A DNA stretch of 5,564 nt from JAVBKE01 sp031554215. GTDB lineage: Bacteria; Bacillota; Bacilli; JARBTR01. The stretch spans positions 1-5,564 of the forward strand of contig JAVBKF010000247.1 of the NCBI GenBank assembly GCA_031554215.1, written 5' to 3'. Numbering within the stretch: position 1 is the first letter of the stretch; every line of letters starts with the position of its first letter. Made by a program: the position numbers and the translations under genes. Shown in pieces: positions 1 through 5,564 of this stretch. Under the pieces are notes generated by a model. It saw only the letters and a list, made by a program, of their open reading frames with translations. It was not told the origin of the DNA and ran no database searches.

Positions 1-297
1 TCGTTCAGCTGTAGCCATCTGCTGCCCAAAATCTCGGACGGCGCGCGCACGCTGTTGTGCATAGTCTCGTTCAGCTCGCGCTGCTTGAATACCAAAGTCT
101 CTCAAGGCTCGTTCACGCTGTTGGAAGTATTCACGCTCAGCATTCGCCATTTGTTGTCCAAAGTCACGCACGGCTCGTGCGCGCTCTCTGCCATGATCTG
201 CTTCACTCTGAGCCTGTTGCCTACCGAAGTCGGCTTGGGCGCGGGTCATCTGCTGCCCGAAGTTTTGGGCGTCCTGGGCAACTTGCTGATTGTAGTT
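1..297 (-). repeat. Nine tandem hendecad (11-residue, 33-bp) repeats in the tape measure protein, open at the window edge
   Basis: Residues 1169-1267 divide without gaps into nine 11-residue units: NYNQQVAQDAQ, NFGQQMTRAQA, DFGRQQAQSEA, DHGRERARAVR, DFGQQMANAER, EYFQQRERALR, DFGIQAARAER, DYAQQRARAVR and DFGQQMATAER. Position 1 is Asp, Asn or Glu; position 2 is Phe, Tyr or His; position 3 is Gly in six. Later units alternate between a DFGQQM-like and a DYxQQR-like form, giving a 22-residue higher period. Hendecad periodicity is known to favour right-handed or nearly straight coiled coils, and 11-residue repeats with spaced aromatics are known in tape measure proteins of other siphophages. The ninth unit ends exactly at position 1 with the frame still open, so the array probably continues outside. 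Confidence 0.9.
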
Positions 298-3200
298 TTT
301 GATTAGGTTACTACGCTCAGTATTGATCTGTCTGTCTCGTGCAGCTCCTTGCTTGTTGATTTCAGCTATTCGATCCTGGTATTGGCTCTGTGCGCTAGCC
401 AGATCATTATTGAGCGTCGTGGCTTCTTGCAAAATTTGTTGCGCGGCGTTCTGTACAAAGCCGATGCGTTCCATCGTCATTTGTATAGTAATCTTGATGG
501 GCGATACGCGCTGCAAGATTTCAAGTTCGCGTGCAATGGCTCGAATTTGCGGCACGTACTTGATTGCCAACTTAGGATCTTCGGCAGCCCCCATGATTGT
601 ATTCAACATCACAAGTTTCTCTTGCAACGCTGAGATGCGAGCCTCTGTATCTGGAAAGTCCTTTTTCGCTTGTTTGACGATGCCAAACGTATCTGTAGTA
701 GCGAGCTTCTGGCCCATTACTTCAATACGAGTCAAGCCCTGTGAGAACTTGATGGCATCTATTTGCCCTTGCAAGAAACTATTTGACAAAGCATTCGTTC
801 GGTTCGTAGCGCCGGTCAAGGCTTGATCGACCGTCTGTATGTTACCGATTGAAGTCTGTAGCCCCGTAAATGCAGGCACAGTCTTTTCGGCATGTGCGCG
901 CATTTCTTCGAGCGTGTAGTTTATCTTCTTTCCAGATTCTTCCACACGTTGCTGTGCGTTCTCTCCTGCTAGCCCAAGGAATTGAAACGTCTTTGTAATC
1001 GTACCGATTGGGTTGGCGGGAGCAATCACCAGATCGATTACAAACTTCAGTTTGTTGCTACCGGCTCCTTGCATTTGCTGACCGATAGCCTTCATGTAGT
1101 CAGGCATACGTGCATCGCCTAAGCCACGCATACCTTCTAACAGTTCAGCTACATCGTTCTTTGCGCCTGTAATTGCATTACGAAATGCAGTAGACGGACC
1201 TTGCACAAAGTTCGCCCAAGCCAATCCAAGCCGCTCGGATGCTAATTCAGAATCTTTGAGGCTCTTAGTCAAGCCTTGGTTACGAGCCTCTAGCACCGCA
1301 TTAGTCTGACCGAGCTTCGTAAGAACTTGGTCAACTGCCTGAATCGGATCGATACCACTTTCGATAGCATCGCGCATCTCTTGTGCAAATCTAGCAGGCA
1401 CGTTGAACACCCGCTGAATCGACTGAAGTTGTCCGGCTTGCAATTCTGCAATAGACCGGACAGCGTCGTTGAACGATTTACCAGGCGCACGGCTCTGTAA
1501 CCTAGCAAGCACCGAGAAGGTTTGTTCAGCTCCGGCTGCACTTGTCTGCATCAAAATTGCAGCATCGGCGGACGCTTCGCCCATTTCCTTCATTGTGAGG
1601 CCGTAGCGCCGTCCGAATGCGATGCCTTCCTCGAACGTACTATTAGCTCGTGAAAGACTGTTGAGCATTGCAGCTACACCGCGCTCTTGAGTCTGCAAGC
1701 TAGCCTGCAATTGTGTGCCTTGCGCTGCTGCTTCACGTGCAGCTGTGAAGGCTCGTAAGCCTGTAGTCACCAAGGCAACTGGACCGGCGAATCGTGTGAA
1801 AGCCGCACCCAACACACCAGTAAGCCCCTGTGCCTGTCGAGTCACAGCGGATTGCTGGCCCATTAGATTATTGTATCGTGCGCTATTTGGAATTGCGTTA
1901 GCTAATTCCTGGCTAATCAAGCGCAACGCTGCTGCATAATCTTTCGCCGCCCTCGCTGCACGAATCTGAGCGTCTGCCGTCCTTTCATCCTCGCGTGTCT
2001 TGGCCTTTGTAACTTCAGCCATACGCTGTAGGATAGCATAATATTCTCTGCTACCACGCTGCGTCATACCTAACGCAGCGTTGAGACGCTCTAGTGCCCG
2101 ATTATAGTTGCCTGTCGATGCCGCTACATTAGCGATACCTACGGCTTCCTGGCGACGTTGTGTTGTCAGTTGCTCCCTTATCTTGATCTCTTGTTTGCTA
2201 AGCTCTATAACACGCGCTTGATCCCCTGCGCCCTGTGCATTGGTTTTCAGCTTGCCAATGTGCGCTAGTGCTTCGCCTAGCTTGCCTTGCAACACAAGCT
2301 GTTGCACATAAGAATCGTTTAGGCTCTTATTGGCAGCGACTTGCTTTCGCACCGTACTTTCATAAGCACGTTGCAATGCCTCCATTGCCTTCGTGTCTGC
2401 ACCGACCTTCTTCATTGCGTCTGATAAGGTCTTCAACGCAACTACGAACTCTTTACTAGACGCTTGCGACCTAGCTAGTCCAATAGCAGACGAGGCAAGC
2501 GCACCTTCCTGTTGTTTCAGGATGGCTGCACCTTGCTGCCTAATTTGCTGTAGCTTCAGTTCGTTGCCAGCAGCGCCACTGATCTGCGCGCCTAATCTAG
2601 CGAGCGCAGCATCGTACTGTCCTTCTGCTACAAGCGCATTGATAGTAGCCTGGGTTTCTCGTTGCTTGGCCGCCGTCAGTTGCGTAAGTAACGTCTGCTC
2701 CTCTTTCAGGAGTGCTGCCATGCGCGTGTCACGTTGTGCGCTAGGTGCTTGTGTACGAGTCTGTTGTTGATTTTGGCGATTCATACTCAAAGCCGCTTCA
2801 AGATCACGAGCCGCTGCCGCCTGTGCTTTCATTGCATCTTGTGCGGCATATGTAGCTTGATTAGCTTGAATCTGAATCGCTTGTTTCCTAGTAAGCAATT
2901 GCGCTAGACGTACTTCGTCATCAGTCGTCGCAGTTATTTCAGCTTCAACCTTGGCAAGTGCGTTACCATATTCACGAGCGTTGCGTGCTTCTTGCACACT
3001 CGCGTCAGCAGCCTGTCGCCTAGCTTGTTCTAGTTGGCGCGTAACAGCTAGTTCCTCAGTTTTTAGTTGTGTATTGCGTTCTCCTGAGATACCGGGCGTT
3101 TGTGCTGCACCTTGGATTGCTTGTAATTGTCCACGTAAATCCCCGCGAGCTTTCGCTTCGCTTATAGCAGATTGTGTGGACTTATCCATCTGTGACGCTA

Positions 3201-3801
3201 GTTGGCGTTCCAACTCGATGGTTTGTTTAGTTAGGGACGCATGGACTGAGCTACCTTGTATCGAGGCGTTCAGTTCGGTAGTAATCTTAGATAAAGCTAG
3301 TGCTACGTTACCTGCACTAGCTGCGCGTGAGGCTTCTGCCTGCGCGCTATTTCGCTGAACCGCAGCAATCCCTTCTTCTGCTACCTGGCGCTGTCTCAGA
3401 ATCCTGATACCCTCTAGGCTCTTAGCACCGTATTCTGTTTCTACAGGAATCAATGCTTTTAGAGCATCTTCAAACAAACCTGCTGAATTGGCAGCTCTGG
3501 CCAATTGCAATGCTTGCTTGAGTGTCTCTTCGCTAGAAGCGGCGGCTGTATCGGCAACCTGCTTGTTAGCTTGCGCTACAGCTTGCTGCGCCTGTGCAGC
3601 ACCGCTAGAAGCGGCACTACCCGCTCCTTGCGAAGCGGGCTGATTGCGAGGTTGCTGTACAGCAACCTTCATATTGACACCGCCCTGCGCTGCGGCGCGA
3701 AGCTCTTTCATCGCCTCGATAGCAATGTTCGCGTTAGCACGAACATCGCTTACATCGAGTACGAACCTTGCGTATGCGCTGTTGCCGATCTGCCCCGCCA
3801 T
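1..3801 (-). CDS. Tail tape measure protein, C-terminally truncated by the window edge
   Basis: The frame opens with ATG at 3801-3799, 5 nt after AAGGAG. Reading every triplet down to position 1 finds no stop, giving at least 1267 residues; the true end lies outside. Tape measure proteins run through the tail tube, set tail length and help DNA ejection. Visible layout: an N-terminal segment (1-50); a low-complexity Gln/Ala/Ser/Gly linker (about 51-90); ten tandem 56-residue helical units (about 107-658); a hydrophobic Gly/Ala/Val stretch (659-687); a segment resembling the conserved phage tape-measure domain (about 688-880), including GIDPIQAVDQVLTKLG at 816-831; a second hydrophobic stretch (917-946); charged helices; and hendecad repeats from 1169. 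Composition is rich in Ala, Gln, Arg and Leu, with no Cys among the translated residues. It follows the chaperone frames, the canonical place for this gene. At about 1.5 angstrom per residue the visible part predicts a tail of at least 190 nm. Identification is confident; any C-terminal enzymatic domain would lie outside the window. Confidence 0.95.
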   Translation of the reverse strand, partial: MAGQIGNSAYARFVLDVSDVRANANIAIEAMKELRAAAQGGVNMKVAVQQPRNQPASQGAGSAASSGAAQAQQAVAQANKQVADTAAASSEETLKQALQLARAANSAGLFEDALKALIPVETEYGAKSLEGIRILRQRQVAEEGIAAVQRNSAQAEASRAASAGNVALALSKITTELNASIQGSSVHASLTKQTIELERQLASQMDKSTQSAISEAKARGDLRGQLQAIQGAAQTPGISGERNTQLKTEELAVTRQLEQARRQAADASVQEARNAREYGNALAKVEAEITATTDDEVRLAQLLTRKQAIQIQANQATYAAQDAMKAQAAAARDLEAALSMNRQNQQQTRTQAPSAQRDTRMAALLKEEQTLLTQLTAAKQRETQATINALVAEGQYDAALARLGAQISGAAGNELKLQQIRQQGAAILKQQEGALASSAIGLARSQASSKEFVVALKTLSDAMKKVGADTKAMEALQRAYESTVRKQVAANKSLNDSYVQQLVLQGKLGEALAHIGKLKTNAQGAGDQARVIELSKQEIKIREQLTTQRRQEAVGIANVAASTGNYNRALERLNAALGMTQRGSREYYAILQRMAEVTKAKTREDERTADAQIRAARAAKDYAAALRLISQELANAIPNSARYNNLMGQQSAVTRQAQGLTGVLGAAFTRFAGPVALVTTGLRAFTAAREAAAQGTQLQASLQTQERGVAAMLNSLSRANSTFEEGIAFGRRYGLTMKEMGEASADAAILMQTSAAGAEQTFSVLARLQSRAPGKSFNDAVRSIAELQAGQLQSIQRVFNVPARFAQEMRDAIESGIDPIQAVDQVLTKLGQTNAVLEARNQGLTKSLKDSELASERLGLAWANFVQGPSTAFRNAITGAKNDVAELLEGMRGLGDARMPDYMKAIGQQMQGAGSNKLKFVIDLVIAPANPIGTITKTFQFLGLAGENAQQRVEESGKKINYTLEEMRAHAEKTVPAFTGLQTSIGNIQTVDQALTGATNRTNALSNSFLQGQIDAIKFSQGLTRIEVMGQKLATTDTFGIVKQAKKDFPDTEARISALQEKLVMLNTIMGAAEDPKLAIKYVPQIRAIARELEILQRVSPIKITIQMTMERIGFVQNAAQQILQEATTLNNDLASAQSQYQDRIAEINKQGAARDRQINTERSNLIKNYNQQVAQDAQNFGQQMTRAQADFGRQQAQSEADHGRERARAVRDFGQQMANAEREYFQQRERALRDFGIQAARAERDYAQQRARAVRDFGQQMATAER
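1828..3483 (-). repeat. Ten tandem ~56-residue (168-bp) TPR-like units within the tape measure protein
   Basis: The units start at residues 107, 163, 219, 275, 331, 393, 449, 505, 563 and 619. Spacings are 56, 56, 56, 56, 62, 56, 56, 58 and 56. Each begins with the pattern x-[GRK]-x-[YFLV]-x-x-A-L-x-x-[LIV], for example TGNYNRALERL (563-573), EGQYDAALARL (393-403), AKDYAAALRLI (619-629) and QGKLGEALAHI (505-515). Position 8 is Leu in all ten, position 7 is Ala in nine (Gln in unit 3), position 4 is aromatic or aliphatic in all ten, and position 11 is aliphatic in nine. Each unit continues as a long Gln-, Arg- and Ala-rich helical stretch. The signature resembles the helical turn of a tetratricopeptide repeat, but the period is 56 rather than 34, so calling it TPR would overstate it. 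No obvious DNA-level identity between units was noticed, which suggests old duplication. The last unit merges into the hydrophobic segment, so its end is approximate. Confidence 0.85.
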
Positions 3802-3806
3802 ACCAA

Positions 3807-3827
3807 CTCCTTGGCTCTGCGCTCCTT
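3807..3827 (-). promoter_or_regulatory. Duplicated Shine-Dalgarno motif before the tape measure gene
   Basis: The motif GCCAAGGAG occurs twice on the minus strand, with AAGGAG at 3827-3822 and again at 3812-3807, 15 bp apart. The second copy is 5 nt from the ATG at 3801 and is the functional site that fixes this start. The first copy has no start codon at useful distance. It may be a remnant of duplication or a ribosome standby site; that role is inference. Confidence 0.75.
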
Positions 3828-3836
3828 GGCACAGAG
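3815..3836 (-). other. Small hairpin exposing the upstream Shine-Dalgarno copy
   Basis: In the minus-strand RNA, CUCUGUG (3836-3830) can pair with CGCAGAG (3821-3815). This is a 7-bp stem with one G-U pair, closing an 8-nt loop that contains the first AAGGAG copy. On the plus strand the G-U position becomes a C-A mismatch, so the fold favours the coding transcript. The stem is short and no T-run follows, so it is not a terminator. It sits between the chaperone stop and the tape measure start and could affect translation coupling. Confidence 0.35.
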
Positions 3837-3849
3837 TTTAGTCGTTCCC

Positions 3850-4287
3850 CTACGACTTTTTCTTATCTCTGCTACCCTTTGGAATCATTGGAATACTTCT
3901 CGGTAGCAACACTTGCTGACCATCTGGGCCTCTAAGCTCAAACGGCTTGTCGTTTTGCACACCCCCCGCTACTCGACTTCCCCCTTGGGGGTTCTCGCTT
4001 GATCTTTTTATAGGGTTGCCGTGTCGGTCAACAATCGGCAAACCACTTTGCGGTCGTCTAGCTTCATCTGCTTCCGCTTCTTCTCTGGCTCGTTTGTATG
4101 CACGCTTCTCTGCATACACGCCAGCTAGCGCTACGGCTTCATCGAAACAGAATCGTTCGTAATCGGTCCAACCGTCTTCTTCTAGCCGTAAGTAGTTAGA
4201 AGGAACAAAGCTATACCGTTGGGCGAGGAAGTCCAGGCGCTCCATCCCATCCAGCGACTCGAAACGGGAGAATGCGTTCCATTGCAC
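3850..4287 (-). CDS. Second tail assembly chaperone frame (T-like part), probably made by frameshift fusion
   Basis: This is the downstream half of a G/T-type chaperone pair, the family that binds the tape measure during tail assembly. The frame runs to TAG at 3850; taken from the GTG at 4287 it gives 145 residues. Residues 15-57 contain ERLDFLAQRYSF, a PSNYLRL segment and DEAVALAG, the pattern of the T-like domain: a helix, an RY-x-x-x-PS turn, then a Trp and a DEAVA helix. After about residue 58 it becomes highly charged (KRAYKRAREEAEADEARR, 61-78) and then probably disordered with a Lys-rich end. The GTG start is doubtful because GGAGG abuts it with no spacing. The next candidate, ATG at 4245 (Met15), has no convincing site either. 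The frame overlaps the upstream chaperone by 77 bp in the +1 frame and has a stop (TAG) only 18 bases before the GTG. Expression as a fusion is therefore more likely than independent initiation, and the listed start is provisional. Confidence 0.82.
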   Translation of the reverse strand: MQWNAFSRFESLDGMERLDFLAQRYSFVPSNYLRLEEDGWTDYERFCFDEAVALAGVYAEKRAYKRAREEAEADEARRPQSGLPIVDRHGNPIKRSSENPQGGSRVAGGVQNDKPFELRGPDGQQVLLPRSIPMIPKGSRDKKKS

Positions 4288-4747
4288 CCTCCAAGAACGT
4301 GTACACTACCCACGTATAGTCAAAGTCTGGAATCCATGCGGGGTCTATGGTCCCCTGTTCTGGATTAGCAGCTTCGCCCTCCGGTGCTAGCTTAGGTTCC
4401 ACCAGGACCATACGCATAATTTCAACGAATATATCGGTTTCTTCGATGAATGCAGTTGCCTTCTGCGCGTCTGTCTTTGGCTCGAAACGAGTCTCGTTCA
4501 ACTCAACAAGAAACTTGACGACCCTTGCGCTTATAGGATTAGGGATCTGCTTTGCCCTGGCAACCATTGCGCGCAATCCGGGCCGTGTCAACTTCACGAT
4601 TTTACCAGAGCCGGGGAATGTCCACATTTCGCCTTCAACCGCTGAGGTTCGCCATTCAGTTGCGGGCGTGATCGCATATAGTTTCGCCGCAGCCGTTGCT
4701 CCTGCTCCGTTCTCTTCGGTTGTAGTCCGTTCCCGTGGTGATGCCAT
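4211..4747 (-). CDS. Tail assembly chaperone, first frame (G-like)
   Basis: A 178-residue cytoplasmic assembly factor. G-like chaperones bind the tape measure protein, keep it soluble and recruit tube subunits, and are absent from the finished tail. The start ATG at 4747 is fixed by a perfect AGGAGG 7 nt upstream. Residues 1-25 are polar and probably flexible. Residues 50-80 carry the family-like pattern KLTRPGLRAMVARAKQIPNP followed by a Val/Leu helix (a basic segment, Pro, a helix, then IPNP). Residues 100-120 form a helix rich in Glu, Ile and Val, and 138-153 is an acidic, aromatic stretch with WIPDFDYTW, common near the end of this family. The last 16 residues after Phe162 are Gly/Pro-rich and would be replaced in the frameshift product. 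The gene lies downstream of a terminator and upstream of the tape measure gene, which fits. Assignment rests on sequence pattern plus synteny. Confidence 0.88.
   Translation of the reverse strand: MASPRERTTTEENGAGATAAAKLYAITPATEWRTSAVEGEMWTFPGSGKIVKLTRPGLRAMVARAKQIPNPISARVVKFLVELNETRFEPKTDAQKATAFIEETDIFVEIMRMVLVEPKLAPEGEAANPEQGTIDPAWIPDFDYTWVVYTFLEGAMERILPFRVAGWDGAPGLPRPTV
4259..4267 (-). other. Candidate +1 programmed frameshift site (CCG UUU CGA)
   Basis: In the first chaperone frame the codons CCG UUU CGA occupy 4267-4259, encoding Pro161, Phe162 and Arg163. A Phe-tRNA on UUU could slip forward one base onto UUC, after which GAG (Glu10 of the second frame) is read. CGA is often a slowly decoded Arg codon, which would favour a pause. 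The fusion would have 162 + 136 = 298 residues. Known chaperone pairs usually use -1 shifts, with -2 and +1 known in a few phages. The relative frame here permits only +1 or -2. The exact site is inference; it was the best candidate I found in the overlap, and no classic -1 heptamer could serve this frame. Confidence 0.45.
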
Positions 4748-4754
4748 GTACGAG

Positions 4755-4760
4755 CCTCCT
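4755..4760 (-). promoter_or_regulatory. Ribosome binding site of the first chaperone
   Basis: A perfect AGGAGG on the minus strand, 7 nt before the ATG at 4747. It is the longest Shine-Dalgarno match found before any gene here and suggests efficient initiation despite the terminator just upstream. No convincing promoter is visible between the terminator and this site. Confidence 0.88.
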
Positions 4761-4795
4761 AGTTTGGTTGGTCAATTCTTACAGCGCGATAGTGT

Positions 4796-4828
4796 AAAAA
4801 AGGGTACGTGCTGCAATAGCACGTACCC
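4796..4828 (-). terminator. Intrinsic terminator after the tail tube gene
   Basis: On the minus strand GGGTACGTGCT (4828-4818) is followed by a 5-nt loop ATTGC (4817-4813) and its perfect complement AGCACGTACCC (4812-4802). This gives an 11-bp stem directly followed by six T residues (4801-4796). It begins 37 nt after the tube gene stop. The plus strand lacks a T-run after the stem, so it works leftward only. It should lower transcription of the chaperone and tape measure genes relative to the tube gene. Some read-through or an antitermination mechanism must feed the downstream genes. Confidence 0.93.
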
Positions 4829-4865
4829 TGTACGATACCGACTGCCCTTGTGGGGCTCTGGCGAA

Positions 4866-5447
4866 CTAAGCTGTCATACGGTCCAAGTACCAAAATGCGC
4901 CGCCTGATGGGACACTTGGCAACGCAATATCGGCAATGTCCGTGGTGGCTTTCTCCGCTGTCAACGTAAGCGAGAGGCCTGCTTTCGTATTGTAAGCGAA
5001 GTTCGGCGGTCGCACGATGGTCAACGAGTCTCGCGGCGTGACCAAACGTAATGTTTCAGTCTCGCCGTCTACCGTATTCTCAGCAACCACTGCCGCCACA
5101 AAACCTACCTTGACTCCAGCGGTTTCCACGGAATCACCGAAGTAGGTTCGTCCCGCAACGCCTGATGGCAGCCCGGTCGTTACTTCGGATTTCCCGAAGC
5201 CTTCCGACACGGCCTTCAAATCCCAGGCGTCTGTGCCAACGTTGACCACGATCCCATTCAAGAAAAACTTTCGACGGACGGTATTATCGCCCTCGAACGC
5301 TATATCTTGCTGTTGAACGTCGAAACCAACGTTGTTGATGAGCATCAAGTCATGCTCTGCGATGGTTGCGGGCGATCCGGCTACTTTCTTTTGAAGAGCA
5401 GCGTGTTCGCAACCAATGATAAGGAACTTCGCATCTGCTGCGGCCAT
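4866..5447 (-). CDS. Probable major tail tube (tail structural) protein
   Basis: A 193-residue protein, a normal size for a small siphophage tube subunit. Such subunits form hexameric rings that stack into the tail tube. The ATG at 5447 follows GGAG with 5-nt spacing. No signal peptide or membrane segment is seen. The protein is Gly-, Val- and Thr-rich with alternating strand-like stretches, for example VKVGFVAAVVAE (112-123), TETLRLVTP (130-138), LSLTLTAEKAT (158-168) and a final FWYLDRM (185-191). Residues 40-70 (GFDVQQQDIAFEGDN onward, then FFLNGIVVNV) also look like strands. This is compatible with the beta-sandwich tube fold. I do not recognise a specific sequence family. The call rests mainly on position immediately before the chaperone pair and tape measure gene, and on a strong terminator after it, as expected for a highly expressed structural gene. 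A minor tail or tube-associated protein is the main alternative. Confidence 0.75.
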   Translation of the reverse strand: MAAADAKFLIIGCEHAALQKKVAGSPATIAEHDLMLINNVGFDVQQQDIAFEGDNTVRRKFFLNGIVVNVGTDAWDLKAVSEGFGKSEVTTGLPSGVAGRTYFGDSVETAGVKVGFVAAVVAENTVDGETETLRLVTPRDSLTIVRPPNFAYNTKAGLSLTLTAEKATTDIADIALPSVPSGGAFWYLDRMTA

Positions 5448-5452
5448 TTTTA

Positions 5453-5456
5453 CTCC
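5453..5456 (-). promoter_or_regulatory. Ribosome binding site of the tail tube gene
   Basis: GGAG on the minus strand, 5 nt (TAAAA) before the ATG at 5447. It supports this start. The A-rich spacer keeps the start region unstructured, in keeping with high expression. Confidence 0.8.
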
Positions 5457-5489
5457 ACAGGACCGCTGCCACGTTACACCCCCTGTGTG

Positions 5490-5564
5490 TTAGGTGACTA
5501 TGACGGTAATAGTCAACATTCTGAACAGTAAGTTCAATAACGGGTCTTCTGCCTCGCCCCCGGC
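5490..5564 (-). CDS. C-terminal end of an upstream tail-module gene, unidentified
   Basis: Reading the minus strand from 5564 in this frame gives 24 codons and then TAA at 5492-5490, leaving 42 bp before the tube gene. The visible end is acidic then hydrophobic, finishing FRMLTITVIVT. In siphophage tail modules the gene before the tube gene is often a tail terminator or head-tail completion protein, but 24 residues cannot show this. A second minus-strand frame is also open here and would overlap the tube gene by about 80 bases. It was judged less likely because it is rich in Arg, His and Cys and overlaps deeply. The frame is therefore a preference, not a certainty. Confidence 0.45.
   Translation of the reverse strand, partial: AGGEAEDPLLNLLFRMLTITVIVT
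5495..5515. repeat. 7-bp inverted repeat at the end of the upstream gene
   Basis: TGACTAT and ATAGTCA flank a 7-nt spacer (GACGGTA). It lies in the last codons of the upstream gene, just before its stop. There is no T-run after it on either strand. It could be a weak mRNA hairpin or a chance dyad; no function is claimed. Confidence 0.4.

Noticed and set aside
1..297. 33-bp periodic DNA as a CRISPR array or minisatellite
   Set aside because: There is no conserved direct repeat with variable spacers. Periodicity is in the protein, and the DNA copies differ mainly at third codon positions.
299..826. Plus-strand open frames across 55-3906
   Set aside because: They lie antisense to the tape measure frame, which is open for 1267 codons. 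Their products are Cys/Ser/Leu-rich and low quality, as expected from the mirror of an Ala/Gln/Arg-rich gene.
1290..1541. Minus-strand 83-residue frame inside the tape measure gene
   Set aside because: It is in another frame of the same strand, with no ribosome binding site noticed and a composition unlike the neighbours. The tape measure frame explains this stretch.
3980..3991. Perfect 12-bp palindrome CCCCCTTGGGGG
   Set aside because: It lies within the second chaperone frame and encodes Pro-Gln-Gly. It cannot form a good hairpin because only two bases would be left for a loop, and it has no T-run. Probably codon chance.
4762..4800. Possible promoter between terminator and first chaperone
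   Set aside because: TTTACA resembles a -35 box, but the hexamer 17 bp on is TTGACC, a poor -10. A TGTAAGAAT element matches the -10 consensus at only half its positions. Not enough for a call.
4347..4907. 186-residue plus-strand frame opposite the first chaperone
   Set aside because: It is antisense to a well-supported chaperone, runs through the terminator hairpin and into the tube gene, and has no product I can recognise.
5307..5531. 74-residue plus-strand frame with several Cys residues
   Set aside because: The Cys pairs suggest a zinc ribbon at first, but the frame is antisense to the start of the tube gene and its ribosome binding site.

Overview
This window is part of the tail-morphogenesis module of a long-tailed (siphovirus-like) bacteriophage or prophage. 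Every convincing gene lies on the minus strand, so transcription runs from right (5564) to left (1). The order along the transcript is: the end of an unidentified upstream gene, a probable major tail tube protein, a strong intrinsic terminator, two overlapping tail assembly chaperone reading frames, and a very large tape measure gene that leaves the window still open. This order is diagnostic for siphophage tails. The chaperone pair and the tape measure also look right in sequence. Host and taxon cannot be read from the window. Strong AGGAGG or GGAG ribosome binding sites and a hairpin plus U-tract terminator say only that it is bacterial-type expression. No integrase, tRNA, IS element, CRISPR array or host gene is present.

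Region by region. 5490-5564 holds the last 24 codons of an upstream gene of unknown function. 4866-5447 is the tail tube candidate. 4749-4865 is non-coding and carries a perfect 11-bp terminator hairpin. 4211-4747 and 3850-4287 are the two chaperone frames, which overlap by 77 bp. The second frame is +1 relative to the first and lacks a properly spaced ribosome binding site, so it is probably made as a frameshift fusion. 3802-3849 is a short gap with two copies of a ribosome binding motif. 1-3801 is the tape measure gene, which fills 68% of the window and has no stop codon in 1267 codons.

The tube protein forms stacked rings around the tape measure, the chaperones coat and position the tape measure during assembly, and tape measure length sets tail length. 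The terminator after the tube gene would keep tube protein abundant relative to the chaperones and tape measure.

The most interesting structure is inside the tape measure, which contains two different repeat systems. Residues about 107-658 hold ten tandem units of nearly constant 56-residue length, each with a TPR-like signature. Residues 1169-1267, and probably beyond, hold at least nine 11-residue (hendecad) repeats with an aromatic residue at a fixed place. Both are visible only in protein. At DNA level the copies have diverged, almost entirely at synonymous positions in the one pair compared codon by codon.
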